This document shows, piece by piece, positions 1 to 7,077 of a DNA stretch of 11,646 bases; the stretch's first letter is position 1, and every line of letters starts with the position of its first letter. Made by a program: the position numbers and the translations under genes. The stretch comes from JAJZQD01 sp021847735 (lineage in GTDB: Bacteria > Bacillota > Thermincolia > Thermincolales > UBA2595), in contig DAHVYW010000087.1 in assembly GCA_027324025.1 (NCBI GenBank), positions 1-11,646 of the forward strand, read 5' to 3'. The notes below the pieces were generated by a model, which did no database searches, was not told the DNA's origin, and saw nothing but the letters and a program-made list of their open reading frames with translations.

Positions 1-41
1 TTACCAGTTAATTAGATACCACCTCCTGTACCAGTAGTATG

Positions 42-94
42 AAAAAATAAACCTCCCGCCCGAAAGAAATAAGAATTCTTTCAGGGACGAGAGG
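42..94 (-). terminator. T-box leader intrinsic terminator
   Basis: On the minus strand the arms CCTCTCGTCCCTGAAAGAA and TTCTTTCGGGCGGGAGG pair, with some G-U pairs, around a short loop. They are followed by a T-rich tract (positions 42 to 51). The 5' arm overlaps the strand that would form the antiterminator with the T-box motif, as expected for a transcription-attenuating T-box. Confidence 0.85.
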
Positions 95-281
95 TTGTTC
101 CCGCGGTACCACCCTGGTTGGCCTGTCCGGCCCAGCTTGAAATGCGATAACGGGCATTAGCCGACTACAGCTTTTAAATGCTGTCCGTTAGGGGGTGGAT
201 TCAACATCTGGTTTTACCGGGTTACACCCGCCACCGGCTCTCTGAAAAAACCATTACGCCTACGGTCCCCGTCATCACGTT
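42..281 (-). promoter_or_regulatory. T-box riboswitch leader, apparent serine (UCC) specifier
   Basis: The minus strand carries the hallmark T-box sequence AGGGTGGTACCGCGG (positions 101 to 115), followed by a terminator hairpin. Upstream is a Stem I with the conserved AGAGAGCCGG segment (about 232 to 243). The specifier-side sequence GAA-TCC-ACC lies at 194 to 202, and the triplet between GAA and ACC, the usual specifier position, is TCC (197 to 199), a serine codon. T-boxes read uncharged tRNA and let transcription continue when it is scarce. The regulated gene is outside the window. An AGGAGG Shine-Dalgarno site lies at about 22 to 27 on the minus strand, but no convincing start codon appears before the window edge. 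By the specifier the downstream gene is probably serS or another serine-related gene; this is inference. Confidence 0.9.
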
Positions 282-284
282 TAT

Positions 285-314
285 AATATACTGTTTGACC
301 AAGGTTGTTGTAAA
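285..314 (-). promoter_or_regulatory. Probable sigma-A promoter of the T-box transcript
   Basis: On the minus strand TTTACA (309 to 314, 5/6 to consensus) and TATATT (285 to 290, 5/6) are separated by 18 bp. Transcription would start about 7 nt further, right at the base of T-box Stem I. The position just upstream of the leader is the main support. Confidence 0.55.
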
Positions 315-328
315 ATATTTTACTACAA
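306..328. promoter_or_regulatory. A/T-rich palindrome overlapping the -35, possible operator
   Basis: A perfect 14-bp palindrome GTAAAATATTTTAC (310 to 323) extends imperfectly to TTGT...ACAA on both sides. It covers the -35 element of the T-box promoter. It has no GC-rich stem or adjacent T-run, so it is not a normal terminator. A dimeric repressor site is a reasonable guess, but the binding protein is unknown. Confidence 0.35.
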
Positions 329-375
329 ATTTGCACATCAGACAAGAAGAAACCGACATTTGTAACCGGAGAATT

Positions 376-1374
376 TTATTTTAGCATCTCCACAAACGCA
401 TCTATCCTCATTTTCGTTCTGGCGTCCAGGTGCAGCGGCCTGTCCCCTTCGATGGTCAGTACCGGGACCTTTAGTTTGCGCCTGATGATCAAATCCTGAA
501 TCTGGCCGTTACAGATTCTTTGAGCATAATGGATAACCCCTTGTACATTTCGCCTCTCGATTTCCCGCAGGATATCCTCGAGCCGCCAGAAAATATCGTA
601 AGGATATGTATAAAGAGAGTACTGTTCAACGATGTCACCTGTGTCAAAGGGCATTGTAAACTGCCGCTGAGTTTCGTTAAATACCACCCTTGCCCCTTTG
701 TACTCCAGGTAGTCGTACAACTCCGTCATAATCGGGGGCACACCTATGTAGCCAAGCCTGATAGGGGCATCAATTTGGGGGGCATTTCCCACCGCCGCCA
801 GGTACTTTTTTGCTTCTTTTCCGAACTTTTGGGGATCCCCGTTAAAATCGCTGCAGCATACCTGCCACAGGTGGTTGTCAAAACCCTTCACCCTGTTGTC
901 CTGCCAGGTGAGCTCGTCTATCCGGTGGATAACCGACCTGACCAGGTCCAGGGTTTTTTTTGTTTTCTTGACCTGGGCCCAGTTCACTCCAAAGGCCCCC
1001 ATCAATTTCTCAATCTGCAATTTCAGCATGTCCCTATCCCGGTCAAAGGGATAGGCAAAAGGTATAATCTCAATCCCCTCCAAATGCAGGGTCTCCATCA
1101 AAGCGTGGGTATTGCTGCAGTCACCCTGGGTAACAGCTATAACCCTTTTGATATCTTTGTCTCTGACCACACTGGTATATATCCCTTTTATCCATGAACA
1201 GAGGTTGCGCGGGTACCCCGCCAGTTCTGCATCTTCAATCATCGTCTGGGGGCTTTCGTCAGAAATAAAAATATTGTTTAAATCCACCGGCACACACCCG
1301 GCGGCATACACCACCTCTATTGGCACAGTGGTGGTAATCCCGATTTTGTTATCCACTTTGGTCCCACTCTCCAA
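376..1374 (-). CDS. 2-hydroxyacyl-CoA dehydratase family protein (HgdB/BcrC-like subunit)
   Basis: A 332-residue protein of the family that binds a [4Fe-4S] cluster and performs radical dehydration of 2-hydroxyacyl-CoA or reduction of benzoyl-CoA. Visible family signatures are the N-terminal EVVYAAGCVPVDL segment, cysteines at about C59 (NLCSW), C86 (GDCSN) and C288 (RICNG) that fit cluster ligands, the mid-domain LGYIGVPPIMTELYDYLE, and a C-terminal EGDRPLHLD...RIDAFVEML block. It is shorter than the usual 380 to 430 residues, mostly at the N terminus. It starts 9 nt after the methylaspartate ammonia-lyase stop and is the last operon gene. The listed start is TTG; a GTG seven codons in (1354 to 1356), with GGAG 12 nt before it, is an alternative. 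Neither the second dehydratase subunit nor the ASKHA activator (HgdC type) is in the window, so its substrate is unknown. Family assignment is firm; its role in glutamate or mesaconate metabolism is inference. Confidence 0.85.
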   Translation of the reverse strand: MESGTKVDNKIGITTTVPIEVVYAAGCVPVDLNNIFISDESPQTMIEDAELAGYPRNLCSWIKGIYTSVVRDKDIKRVIAVTQGDCSNTHALMETLHLEGIEIIPFAYPFDRDRDMLKLQIEKLMGAFGVNWAQVKKTKKTLDLVRSVIHRIDELTWQDNRVKGFDNHLWQVCCSDFNGDPQKFGKEAKKYLAAVGNAPQIDAPIRLGYIGVPPIMTELYDYLEYKGARVVFNETQRQFTMPFDTGDIVEQYSLYTYPYDIFWRLEDILREIERRNVQGVIHYAQRICNGQIQDLIIRRKLKVPVLTIEGDRPLHLDARTKMRIDAFVEMLK

Positions 1375-1383
1375 ACGCTTTCT

Positions 1384-2631
1384 TTACCCGTACTTATGTT
1401 TTAAGATTGCTAATGTCCTGCTCATTTCATTATTCACTATCATGTAACCTTCGTCAACCCCCATCCCCGGTTTGGCCAGGATCTGGTCAGGCCTGGTGGC
1501 TAAAGCGACATGCACACATACCCGGGCAGACCGGTCGGTTTCGTTGCAGGTACCCCCCAGGTAAGCGCCGACACTTTTGTCTTTGGCATAAAGTACAGCC
1601 GAGATGGTATTGTTAATCCCACCCAGGTCGGGGGTCTTAATCTGTACCATATCGCCCGCCCCGGCGTCTACAAATTCCCTGATATCTTCCAGGGTATTGC
1701 ACCACTCGTCCGCTACTATTTCTATATTTATACCCTTACGCTCCTTGGTCTTGACCAACTCCACCAGGGCCGCTATCTGCCCTTCTTTGCTGCCCGCGTC
1801 TGTGGGGCCTTCAATCCGAAGTCTCAGCGGGGCCGCCGCCTCGGCCAGCCGGCCCATATATTCCACCATCCTGTCGGGGTTTTCAGCAAAGGCAATCCCG
1901 ATAGTGCCGTAGACATCTATATGGAGCACCGGATTGTAGTCCTGCGAACCCAGTTCCCTAATCCGCCTCGTTAACCAGGTGATATATTCGAGTAAAAGCT
2001 CCCCGTGTCGGCCCAGTTTGGTTTCTACATTATTAATGAGCCCGTGGGGCAAAACCTGGGCCCTCTTGATGATCGCCTTGTCGGCATTGGTGTAGCGGTC
2101 ATCCCCGGTTTGGGCAAACACCGGAATCGGCTCTCTGGCCAGTTCTGTACCGTATTCAGATGAGATTACTTCGGCCATTGTTACCTTTTTGGACTTTCCC
2201 ACGGCATCGAGCAGGGCCTGGGTCACTCCATACCTGATAGCAGTATGAAACCTGAAGCCATTTTTCCTTTTCATAGTATCAAACTCCTCGGCTATGGAGC
2301 GAAAATCCGTCAGGAAGTGCCCCTTCAACCGGGGTGCCACCTCCTCTTCAATCAAGGGAATAAAATCCGCTGCCAGAAACAGCGGGGCCCTCCCGCCGGC
2401 GCCCGAGTACTGGACGGCAGCGCAGTCGCCGTAGCATATCTGCCCATCCTCCAGCACCAGGATGATTGATACAGATTCGCCTCGCTGGCGAATAGCGGAA
2501 AACCCGGTAGTGACCGGGCTGCCGCACAGGGCGCAGCCGTCTACCGTTGCCCCGCCGCATTTAATGGCCATCTGGTCGTCAAAGTAAAACCCGGCAACTC
2601 CGGGCGAAGTTATGACATCTACTATCTTCAA
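1384..2631 (-). CDS. mal: Methylaspartate ammonia-lyase (3-methylaspartase, EC 4.3.1.2)
   Basis: This enolase-superfamily enzyme eliminates ammonia from (2S,3S)-3-methylaspartate to give mesaconate, step two of the methylaspartate route of glutamate fermentation. Numbering from the ATG at 2637 (417 residues, family about 413), the Clostridium tetanomorphum active-site set is present: Gln176 and His198 (VLPHGL), Mg ligands Asp241 (HIDVYG), Glu276 (RIEGP) and Asp310 (VADEWCN), Gln332 and catalytic Lys334 (QIKTPDLGG), Thr363-Cys364. The start is probably TTG at 2629 to 2631. AGGAGG lies 7 nt before that TTG but only 1 nt before the in-frame ATG at 2637, and the shorter protein begins MKIVDV like the C. 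tetanomorphum enzyme as I recall it. The Shine-Dalgarno overlaps the glmE TAG stop, indicating tight coupling in the operon. Confidence 0.97.
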   Translation of the reverse strand: MKIVDVITSPGVAGFYFDDQMAIKCGGATVDGCALCGSPVTTGFSAIRQRGESVSIILVLEDGQICYGDCAAVQYSGAGGRAPLFLAADFIPLIEEEVAPRLKGHFLTDFRSIAEEFDTMKRKNGFRFHTAIRYGVTQALLDAVGKSKKVTMAEVISSEYGTELAREPIPVFAQTGDDRYTNADKAIIKRAQVLPHGLINNVETKLGRHGELLLEYITWLTRRIRELGSQDYNPVLHIDVYGTIGIAFAENPDRMVEYMGRLAEAAAPLRLRIEGPTDAGSKEGQIAALVELVKTKERKGINIEIVADEWCNTLEDIREFVDAGAGDMVQIKTPDLGGINNTISAVLYAKDKSVGAYLGGTCNETDRSARVCVHVALATRPDQILAKPGMGVDEGYMIVNNEMSRTLAILKHKYG

Positions 2632-2642
2632 GTTCATTCCTC

Positions 2643-4115
2643 CTAGTGCCTCGGCCGCCCCACCAACATTCCCTTACTGATAGCGTAAATATCATCAATA
2701 ACCATCTGAAAGCCGGGCTCCCGCTGTTCGCGGCGGCCCCTTTCGGCAATTTTCTCCCGGTGATAGTCTTTTATATCAGGTTCCATTGGCAGGTTCCCAA
2801 AATCAAGGAGCCTAACCGCCCCGTAGTTATCCCGCACCGGCATAATCTTGCCTGCGCTGACCCTGCTTGGGGCAAAGGGGACATCCAGCGTGCCGGCCTG
2901 AAACGCCCGTTCCGTACCAAGGGCCAGGTCTCCTTCCCCCAGTTCAAGGGCTTTTTCTATTAGGGCCCTGGTTTCTTTTTTGATTATAGCAATTTCTTCG
3001 TTAAGTTCTTTCGTCTCAGGCAGGGACTGGTCTCTGAGCATATTCAGGATTTGCCTCGTGGTCAGGATACCTGACGCATTGGCTTCCTTGGTGGGAATCC
3101 CCACCGCTTCATGAGGCGTCTTGGCAATCACTTTGGTAGCCTTGGCCAAAACCGCCGTCACGGCCCCCCAGGAAATGACACCATAGGCCTTGCTTTCGTC
3201 CTGGGGAAATCCCCCCATCCACTGGTGAAAAACCGTGGTTATTGCGACATTACCATATCCGAAACGGATATTGTATTCTTTGGCCAGCTCTTTCAAACTT
3301 CGCAATGCCGCGATATCCTGGATAAGGTTACCGCACTGGCCGTACCCCAGGGAGATGTTTCTAACACCCTGCTCAGCGGCGAGGAGGCCTTCGATTATAG
3401 CTATGGCATTGGAGATAGAAGGTGGTACCAGGGTTCCGGTGAGGGGTCCGAAGGGTTCCCTGTTTATGATAACCCCGTTTTCCGCGTAAAAACCCACCAG
3501 CCGGTCAACATACTGCCAGTCCCTGATGCTCCGGGAAATCGAAACATCTTTGCAATATGGAATGTTATATGAAATACCCCCACCCTCAAACGCGGTAAAA
3601 CCGCCGGCCAGGGTTATCTCTGCCAATAGCCTGGCATCAGGGGTACCGTGCCTCACCTGAACCGGCACATCAACAGCCTCAACAACTCTCCGGCAGGCAG
3701 CCAAACCATGGTTGACTGCCGGAAAGCCGTTTAGCATTGACCGCCCGTGGGTCCGGCTTTCTTCAATACCGGTCTGGGCCTCCTTATACCGGTTAAGCCT
3801 GGTATAACTGTCAATAGTTGTTGGCAGGAGGTCTGCACCTCCCACATCCTGAAGGTACCTCAATAATTCTATAAGCTCCGTGACCAGGGCAACACCCGCT
3901 CTGGGCTGGGTAAGGGTCACCCCGGATTCCTCGGCCTTGGCAAGCCGGTCGCTGAATATTTTGGTTTCGGGCATATTTTTATGGTAACCAAGGGCTTCCT
4001 GTATCTCCACCTCGGCGCCGGTAGGCCATCCCAAAAGGACTTCCTTCCTCATGGCAGAAAACTCATCAAGGTCCCATTTCATGTTTCTAAGATGCACTAA
4101 AAAGCACCCTTTCAT
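2643..4115 (-). CDS. glmE: Glutamate mutase epsilon subunit (EC 5.4.99.1)
   Basis: This is the catalytic TIM-barrel subunit of adenosylcobalamin-dependent glutamate mutase, which with GlmS interconverts L-glutamate and (2S,3S)-3-methylaspartate. Its 490 residues match the C. cochlearium protein (483) throughout. The substrate-binding residues known from that structure appear with a constant offset of six: Arg72 (QPRAG), Arg106 (TRLNRY), Arg155 (VRHGTPD), Glu177 (FEGGGISY), Tyr183, Tyr187 and Lys332 (IAKTPHEA). The ATG start has AAGGAG only 3 nt upstream. A GTG seven codons in (4095 to 4097) aligns exactly with Met1 of the clostridial protein and has AAGGGTG 7 nt before it, so either start is possible. 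It lies 15 nt after glmL and overlaps the ribosome-site region of the lyase downstream. Confidence 0.98.
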   Translation of the reverse strand: MKGCFLVHLRNMKWDLDEFSAMRKEVLLGWPTGAEVEIQEALGYHKNMPETKIFSDRLAKAEESGVTLTQPRAGVALVTELIELLRYLQDVGGADLLPTTIDSYTRLNRYKEAQTGIEESRTHGRSMLNGFPAVNHGLAACRRVVEAVDVPVQVRHGTPDARLLAEITLAGGFTAFEGGGISYNIPYCKDVSISRSIRDWQYVDRLVGFYAENGVIINREPFGPLTGTLVPPSISNAIAIIEGLLAAEQGVRNISLGYGQCGNLIQDIAALRSLKELAKEYNIRFGYGNVAITTVFHQWMGGFPQDESKAYGVISWGAVTAVLAKATKVIAKTPHEAVGIPTKEANASGILTTRQILNMLRDQSLPETKELNEEIAIIKKETRALIEKALELGEGDLALGTERAFQAGTLDVPFAPSRVSAGKIMPVRDNYGAVRLLDFGNLPMEPDIKDYHREKIAERGRREQREPGFQMVIDDIYAISKGMLVGRPRH

Positions 4116-4130
4116 AGTCTCCTTATAATG

Positions 4131-5528
4131 TCAAATCCGGATTTCTGTAAGGTATTTTTTCATCATTCTCAGGGCAGCCACCGGCCTGATTTCAGCCAGA
4201 AGTCCCATCCCGGCCATAATATACTCCTTGTCCACCAGCACCTTGGGGTGCATGGGTTTTAACACCGTAGGCCGGCTCTGGTCAAAAAGTGCCCCTTTCA
4301 TCAGTACAGCCGGGTTAGGGTGATAAACAATGACACCCCCGGTCCCAATGAGGCAGTTAATCTGGGTAAGGTCTTTTCCCGTCTGGACATATGAGGCCCC
4401 AAAGGGGGTATAAAACGTTTCCACTTTGCCCACATGCCTTTCAACAGCAATGTCCACTGCGGTATATGCCATGGCATTATCAATTTCCCTTGATTTTTCA
4501 TCATCACTTAACATTCCCGGGTTACGGCAAATCTTTTTAATATGGCTTAAAACATCGTCCCCGGCCACCCGAAAGTTTTGCATCAGCCTCTGCAAACCGG
4601 CGCTTTCCAGCAGAGCCCGGGCACTGTATCTCATGCCCAGGTCTCCTTCTACCGTTCGCTTGGCAAAAGGTTCGGGCAGTCCTTTAAGCAAAATTCCGGC
4701 TTTGGTCGGTTCCCCGCCGGCCACCGAGTGAACATCGGTTGTCGCTCCACCCACGTCAACAACCAGCAAATCCTTTAGTCCCGGTTCACCTTCAAAACCC
4801 CTCGCCAGCAGTTCTGAGGCATTTAAGACAGCCGCCGGAGTAGGCATCAAAATCCTGTCAATAAACTCCTCCGCCTTCTTCAAGCCCTTGGCGGCAACTA
4901 TTTTTTCCAAAAAAACAGCCCTGATGGTTTCACGGGCGGGTTCGATATTCAGGACATTCAACTCCGGCATTACGTTCTCGGTAATCCTGACATCCTTCCC
5001 CGCCCCGGCCAAGACAGAGCCGACCTCATCCGTCACCGACTTGTTCCCTGCCACTACCACAGGAGCATGCAAATTCACCGCACCCGCCAACATCCGGGCG
5101 TTATGGATGATTACTTCTTTGTTGCCCCCGTCGGTTCCCCCGGCTAACAGGATAATATCTGGCTGCTGTCCTTCTATTTTTCCCACTTCTGACTTTGATA
5201 ACTCATGGGCGAAAATATTAATTATTCTGGCGCCGGCACCTAGGGCCGCTCTTTTGGCGGCCTCCACCGTGAGGTCCGGCACAAGACCGATGGCAATCAT
5301 GCGCAGCCCGCCCGCAGCGCTGCTGCATGCAACTTTATACTTATATGGAGGGTTATTCAGCCCGGCAGAACTTTCCAGTTCCTTCAGAGCATTGAAAAAA
5401 CCCTCCATAATATTTGTCTCCACTGTGGAGAAGGCTTTGGCCGTGGCCAAAACCGTTTCACTATTAAGGTCTGCAGCCGTAACTTTGGTGTAAGTACTGC
5501 CAAAATCAATCAAAAGCGCAATTTCCAT
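4131..5528 (-). CDS. glmL: GlmL/MutL-type ASKHA ATPase, predicted glutamate mutase reactivase
   Basis: An ASKHA-fold (actin/Hsp70/sugar kinase) protein of the MutL family that is encoded with glutamate mutase. It is thought to reactivate the enzyme by ATP-driven exchange of damaged cobalamin. Visible motifs are the phosphate-1 loop DFGSTYTK near the N terminus, a LLAGGTDGGNK loop around residue 130, phosphate-2 DVGGATTDVHSV around 259 to 270, and a C-terminal LIGTGGVIVYHPNP segment. The 465-residue length fits the family (about 462). The chosen ATG overlaps the last base of the glmS TGA stop, with GGAGG 9 nt upstream; an adjacent TTG (5529 to 5531) is the alternative. The overlap implies translational coupling with glmS. 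It lacks the Cys cluster site expected of HgdC-type dehydratase activators, so I do not assign it that role. Confidence 0.95.
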   Translation of the reverse strand: MEIALLIDFGSTYTKVTAADLNSETVLATAKAFSTVETNIMEGFFNALKELESSAGLNNPPYKYKVACSSAAGGLRMIAIGLVPDLTVEAAKRAALGAGARIINIFAHELSKSEVGKIEGQQPDIILLAGGTDGGNKEVIIHNARMLAGAVNLHAPVVVAGNKSVTDEVGSVLAGAGKDVRITENVMPELNVLNIEPARETIRAVFLEKIVAAKGLKKAEEFIDRILMPTPAAVLNASELLARGFEGEPGLKDLLVVDVGGATTDVHSVAGGEPTKAGILLKGLPEPFAKRTVEGDLGMRYSARALLESAGLQRLMQNFRVAGDDVLSHIKKICRNPGMLSDDEKSREIDNAMAYTAVDIAVERHVGKVETFYTPFGASYVQTGKDLTQINCLIGTGGVIVYHPNPAVLMKGALFDQSRPTVLKPMHPKVLVDKEYIMAGMGLLAEIRPVAALRMMKKYLTEIRI

Positions 5529-5962
5529 CAATGCATCCCTCCGACCCCATCCACACCCAAGTCTTTCAGCAGTTGTGGTATAGCCTCTTCAGGCATTGTC
5601 CCCGGAGGATAGACCTGGTCAAACCCCATTTTCCTGTAAATTTCCTCCACTTCATGCCATTCTCTTTTCCCAACTACGAGGTTACCCCCCACATACATCA
5701 ATATATCACTGATTCCGGCTTCCGTGGCTTTTTCCCTTAGACCCCGGCAGTCCAACTCCCCGTGGCCGTAAAGAGATGAAACGAGGATAGCCTTAGCCCC
5801 TGTTTCTATAGCAGCATTCACAAATTCTTCCTGAGAGGCCAGCACTCCGATGTTGATTACCTTGAGGCCGGCCTGTTCCAAGGCATAAGCCAGGATTCTG
5901 TTCCCAACGGCATGGACATCTGCCCCAATTACACCAAGGACAACGGTTACCTGGTGACCCAT
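5528..5962 (-). CDS. glmS: Glutamate mutase sigma subunit, B12-binding
   Basis: This is the small cobalamin-binding subunit of glutamate mutase. The base-off/His-on signature DxHxxG is present as DVHAVG, followed by the NIGVLASQEEF region, SSLYGHGELDCRG and GGNLVVGK of the Rossmann-like B12 domain. The length of 144 residues compares with about 137 in Clostridium. ATG at 5960 to 5962 is preferred because GGAGGT lies 7 nt upstream. The GTG five codons earlier sits inside that Shine-Dalgarno site and is unlikely. It is the first enzyme gene of the operon, about 60 nt after the GntR regulator and behind a hairpin. This glmS is unrelated to the glucosamine-6-phosphate synthase of the same name. 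Confidence 0.97.
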   Translation of the reverse strand: MGHQVTVVLGVIGADVHAVGNRILAYALEQAGLKVINIGVLASQEEFVNAAIETGAKAILVSSLYGHGELDCRGLREKATEAGISDILMYVGGNLVVGKREWHEVEEIYRKMGFDQVYPPGTMPEEAIPQLLKDLGVDGVGGMH

Positions 5963-5977
5963 TAAATCTACCTCCAC

Positions 5978-6024
5978 GAGCTTTACTATTTATTACTGTT
6001 CCCTATAAAGCTCAGGTAATACCT
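5978..6024 (-). repeat. Hairpin and small palindrome in the regulator to glmS gap
   Basis: Perfect arms GAGCTTTA (5978 to 5985) and TAAAGCTC (6006 to 6013) enclose a 20-nt A/T-rich loop immediately upstream of the glmS Shine-Dalgarno site. Next to it is the palindrome AGGTAATACCT (6014 to 6024), overlapping the regulator stop codon. No T-run follows, so it is not an obvious terminator. It could be an mRNA processing or stability element or an operator; function is not shown. Confidence 0.4.
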
Positions 6025-6988
6025 AACTTCGTTTAAGTTCCAGCAGCGCCGATTTCACAACATTAACCGAGCCCGCATCAGGCAGATACCTGAACTCAAT
6101 TTCCGTTTTATGCTCCTTGTTCAAGTTTGTCACTTCCTTGTGGCGGTTTGGCGACACAACCACCGCATCCACCCTATCGATAAAATCCCGCAGCATGCCG
6201 GGGTCTTTAGTAGTAGTAGCAAATATTTCAAGGTGTTCGATGCCTGCTCTCCTAAGAGAACTTTTAATTTTGGCGACAAAGGTATCTGACAAACAGACTA
6301 TGCCCAGCCTTGTTCCCTGAGGCAGGCGGGCAATTTTTACAATCGTCTCCAACTGCGGATCCAGGGCTATTCCCACAATGTCAATACCCTTGACTTTGAC
6401 CAGTTCTTTTACCTCCTGAAGGTGAAAAAAGGTGGTCAGGACGAGATCTGTGGTAGTAATAAGCTTGTTACCCTCCTCAGGGCTGCAGCGAAAATCATCC
6501 AGCAGGATAGGCACAAAGGATACCCCCGGGTCAAGATGCAGGTCCCTTGAGAAATGGTCAAGCTGTTCCTTATTGCATTCTATGAAGGCAACCCTTACTT
6601 TGCTAAGCATCTCTTTCTTGGCCAGAACGCGCTGGTGAGTAATAACAAGGAATTCATCAATATGGAATCCCAGTTCGGCCGCTTCTTCAATAGCAATATC
6701 AACGATTTTCAAAAGCCGGTCCTTGCTTGATTCCCTGCGGTTTACCGCATCACTGTCGGTGACAAAGGTACCCCTGCCCTGGGTGGAAACAAGAATACCC
6801 GCCGCCTCCAGTTCTCTGTAAGCAGAACTGACTGTATTGCGGCTGATATTAAGTTTTTCCGCCAGTTCCCGCTCAGTGGGAACTTTTTTCCCTGCTTCCC
6901 ACGCACCGCTCTGAATAAATTTTTTTATGTCGTTGGATAGCTGCAAATACATGGGAATGCCTTTTTTCCGGTCCAGATGAAAGGACAT
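6023..6988 (-). CDS. GntR-family transcriptional regulator, likely of the glm operon
   Basis: A 321-residue protein with an N-terminal GntR winged helix (about residues 10 to 77: GIPMYLQL, a helix-turn-helix around VPTERELAEKLNISRNTV, and the wing GILVSTQGRGTFV). The remaining 230 or so residues look like a separate alpha/beta sensory domain, with strands such as VRVAFIECN, DLVLTTFFHL, GIDIVGIAL and RLGIVCLS. They do not look like the common FCD, UTRA or aminotransferase-type GntR effector domains, and I do not recognise the domain by name. ATG at 6986 to 6988 is preferred, with GGCGGTGA upstream; the preceding TTG is the alternative. It is the first gene after a strong promoter and is co-oriented with glmS, so it probably controls its own operon in response to a pathway metabolite such as glutamate or methylaspartate (inference). 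Confidence 0.88.
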   Translation of the reverse strand: MSFHLDRKKGIPMYLQLSNDIKKFIQSGAWEAGKKVPTERELAEKLNISRNTVSSAYRELEAAGILVSTQGRGTFVTDSDAVNRRESSKDRLLKIVDIAIEEAAELGFHIDEFLVITHQRVLAKKEMLSKVRVAFIECNKEQLDHFSRDLHLDPGVSFVPILLDDFRCSPEEGNKLITTTDLVLTTFFHLQEVKELVKVKGIDIVGIALDPQLETIVKIARLPQGTRLGIVCLSDTFVAKIKSSLRRAGIEHLEIFATTTKDPGMLRDFIDRVDAVVVSPNRHKEVTNLNKEHKTEIEFRYLPDAGSVNVVKSALLELKRS

Positions 6989-7035
6989 CAAAAAATCACC
7001 GCCAATGAGTTTTACTAATAACAGTTTACAAGTAT

Positions 7036-7064
7036 AGTATATTATTTCCTCGTCTTCCTGTCAC
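7036..7064 (-). promoter_or_regulatory. Sigma-A promoter of the regulator-glm operon
   Basis: On the minus strand GTGACA (7059 to 7064, 5/6) and TATACT (7036 to 7041, 5/6) are spaced by exactly 17 bp. The predicted leader is about 40 nt. An imperfect inverted repeat GTTACT-5-AGTGAC overlaps the -35 region, and TTGTAAAC/TAGTAAAAC form a direct repeat in the leader. Either could be a regulator site. Confidence 0.65.
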
Positions 7065-7077
7065 TTTTTTAGTAACT

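Noticed and set aside
178..384. 68-codon plus-strand frame over the T-box region
   Set aside because: It covers a structured leader and promoter read from the other strand.
520..1197. 225-codon plus-strand open frame opposite the dehydratase-like gene
   Set aside because: It is antisense to a clearly conserved gene, has no recognisable domain, and its composition follows from the opposite strand.
3111..3572. 153-codon plus-strand frame opposite glmE
   Set aside because: Shadow of the strongly conserved mutase subunit; no features of its own.
4888..5493. 201-codon plus-strand open frame opposite glmL
   Set aside because: Shadow of the conserved ATPase; Ser/Ala/Pro-rich, low-complexity translation with no ribosome site worth noting.
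4131..5528. GlmL as the activator of the dehydratase-like protein
   Set aside because: Both are ASKHA ATPases, but GlmL matches the mutase-linked MutL family in full length and lacks the Cys cluster motif of HgdC-type activators.
5963..7035. Cobalamin riboswitch for the B12-dependent mutase
   Set aside because: I looked for the conserved B12-box and long leader before the operon; the leader is only about 40 nt and no such motif is present.
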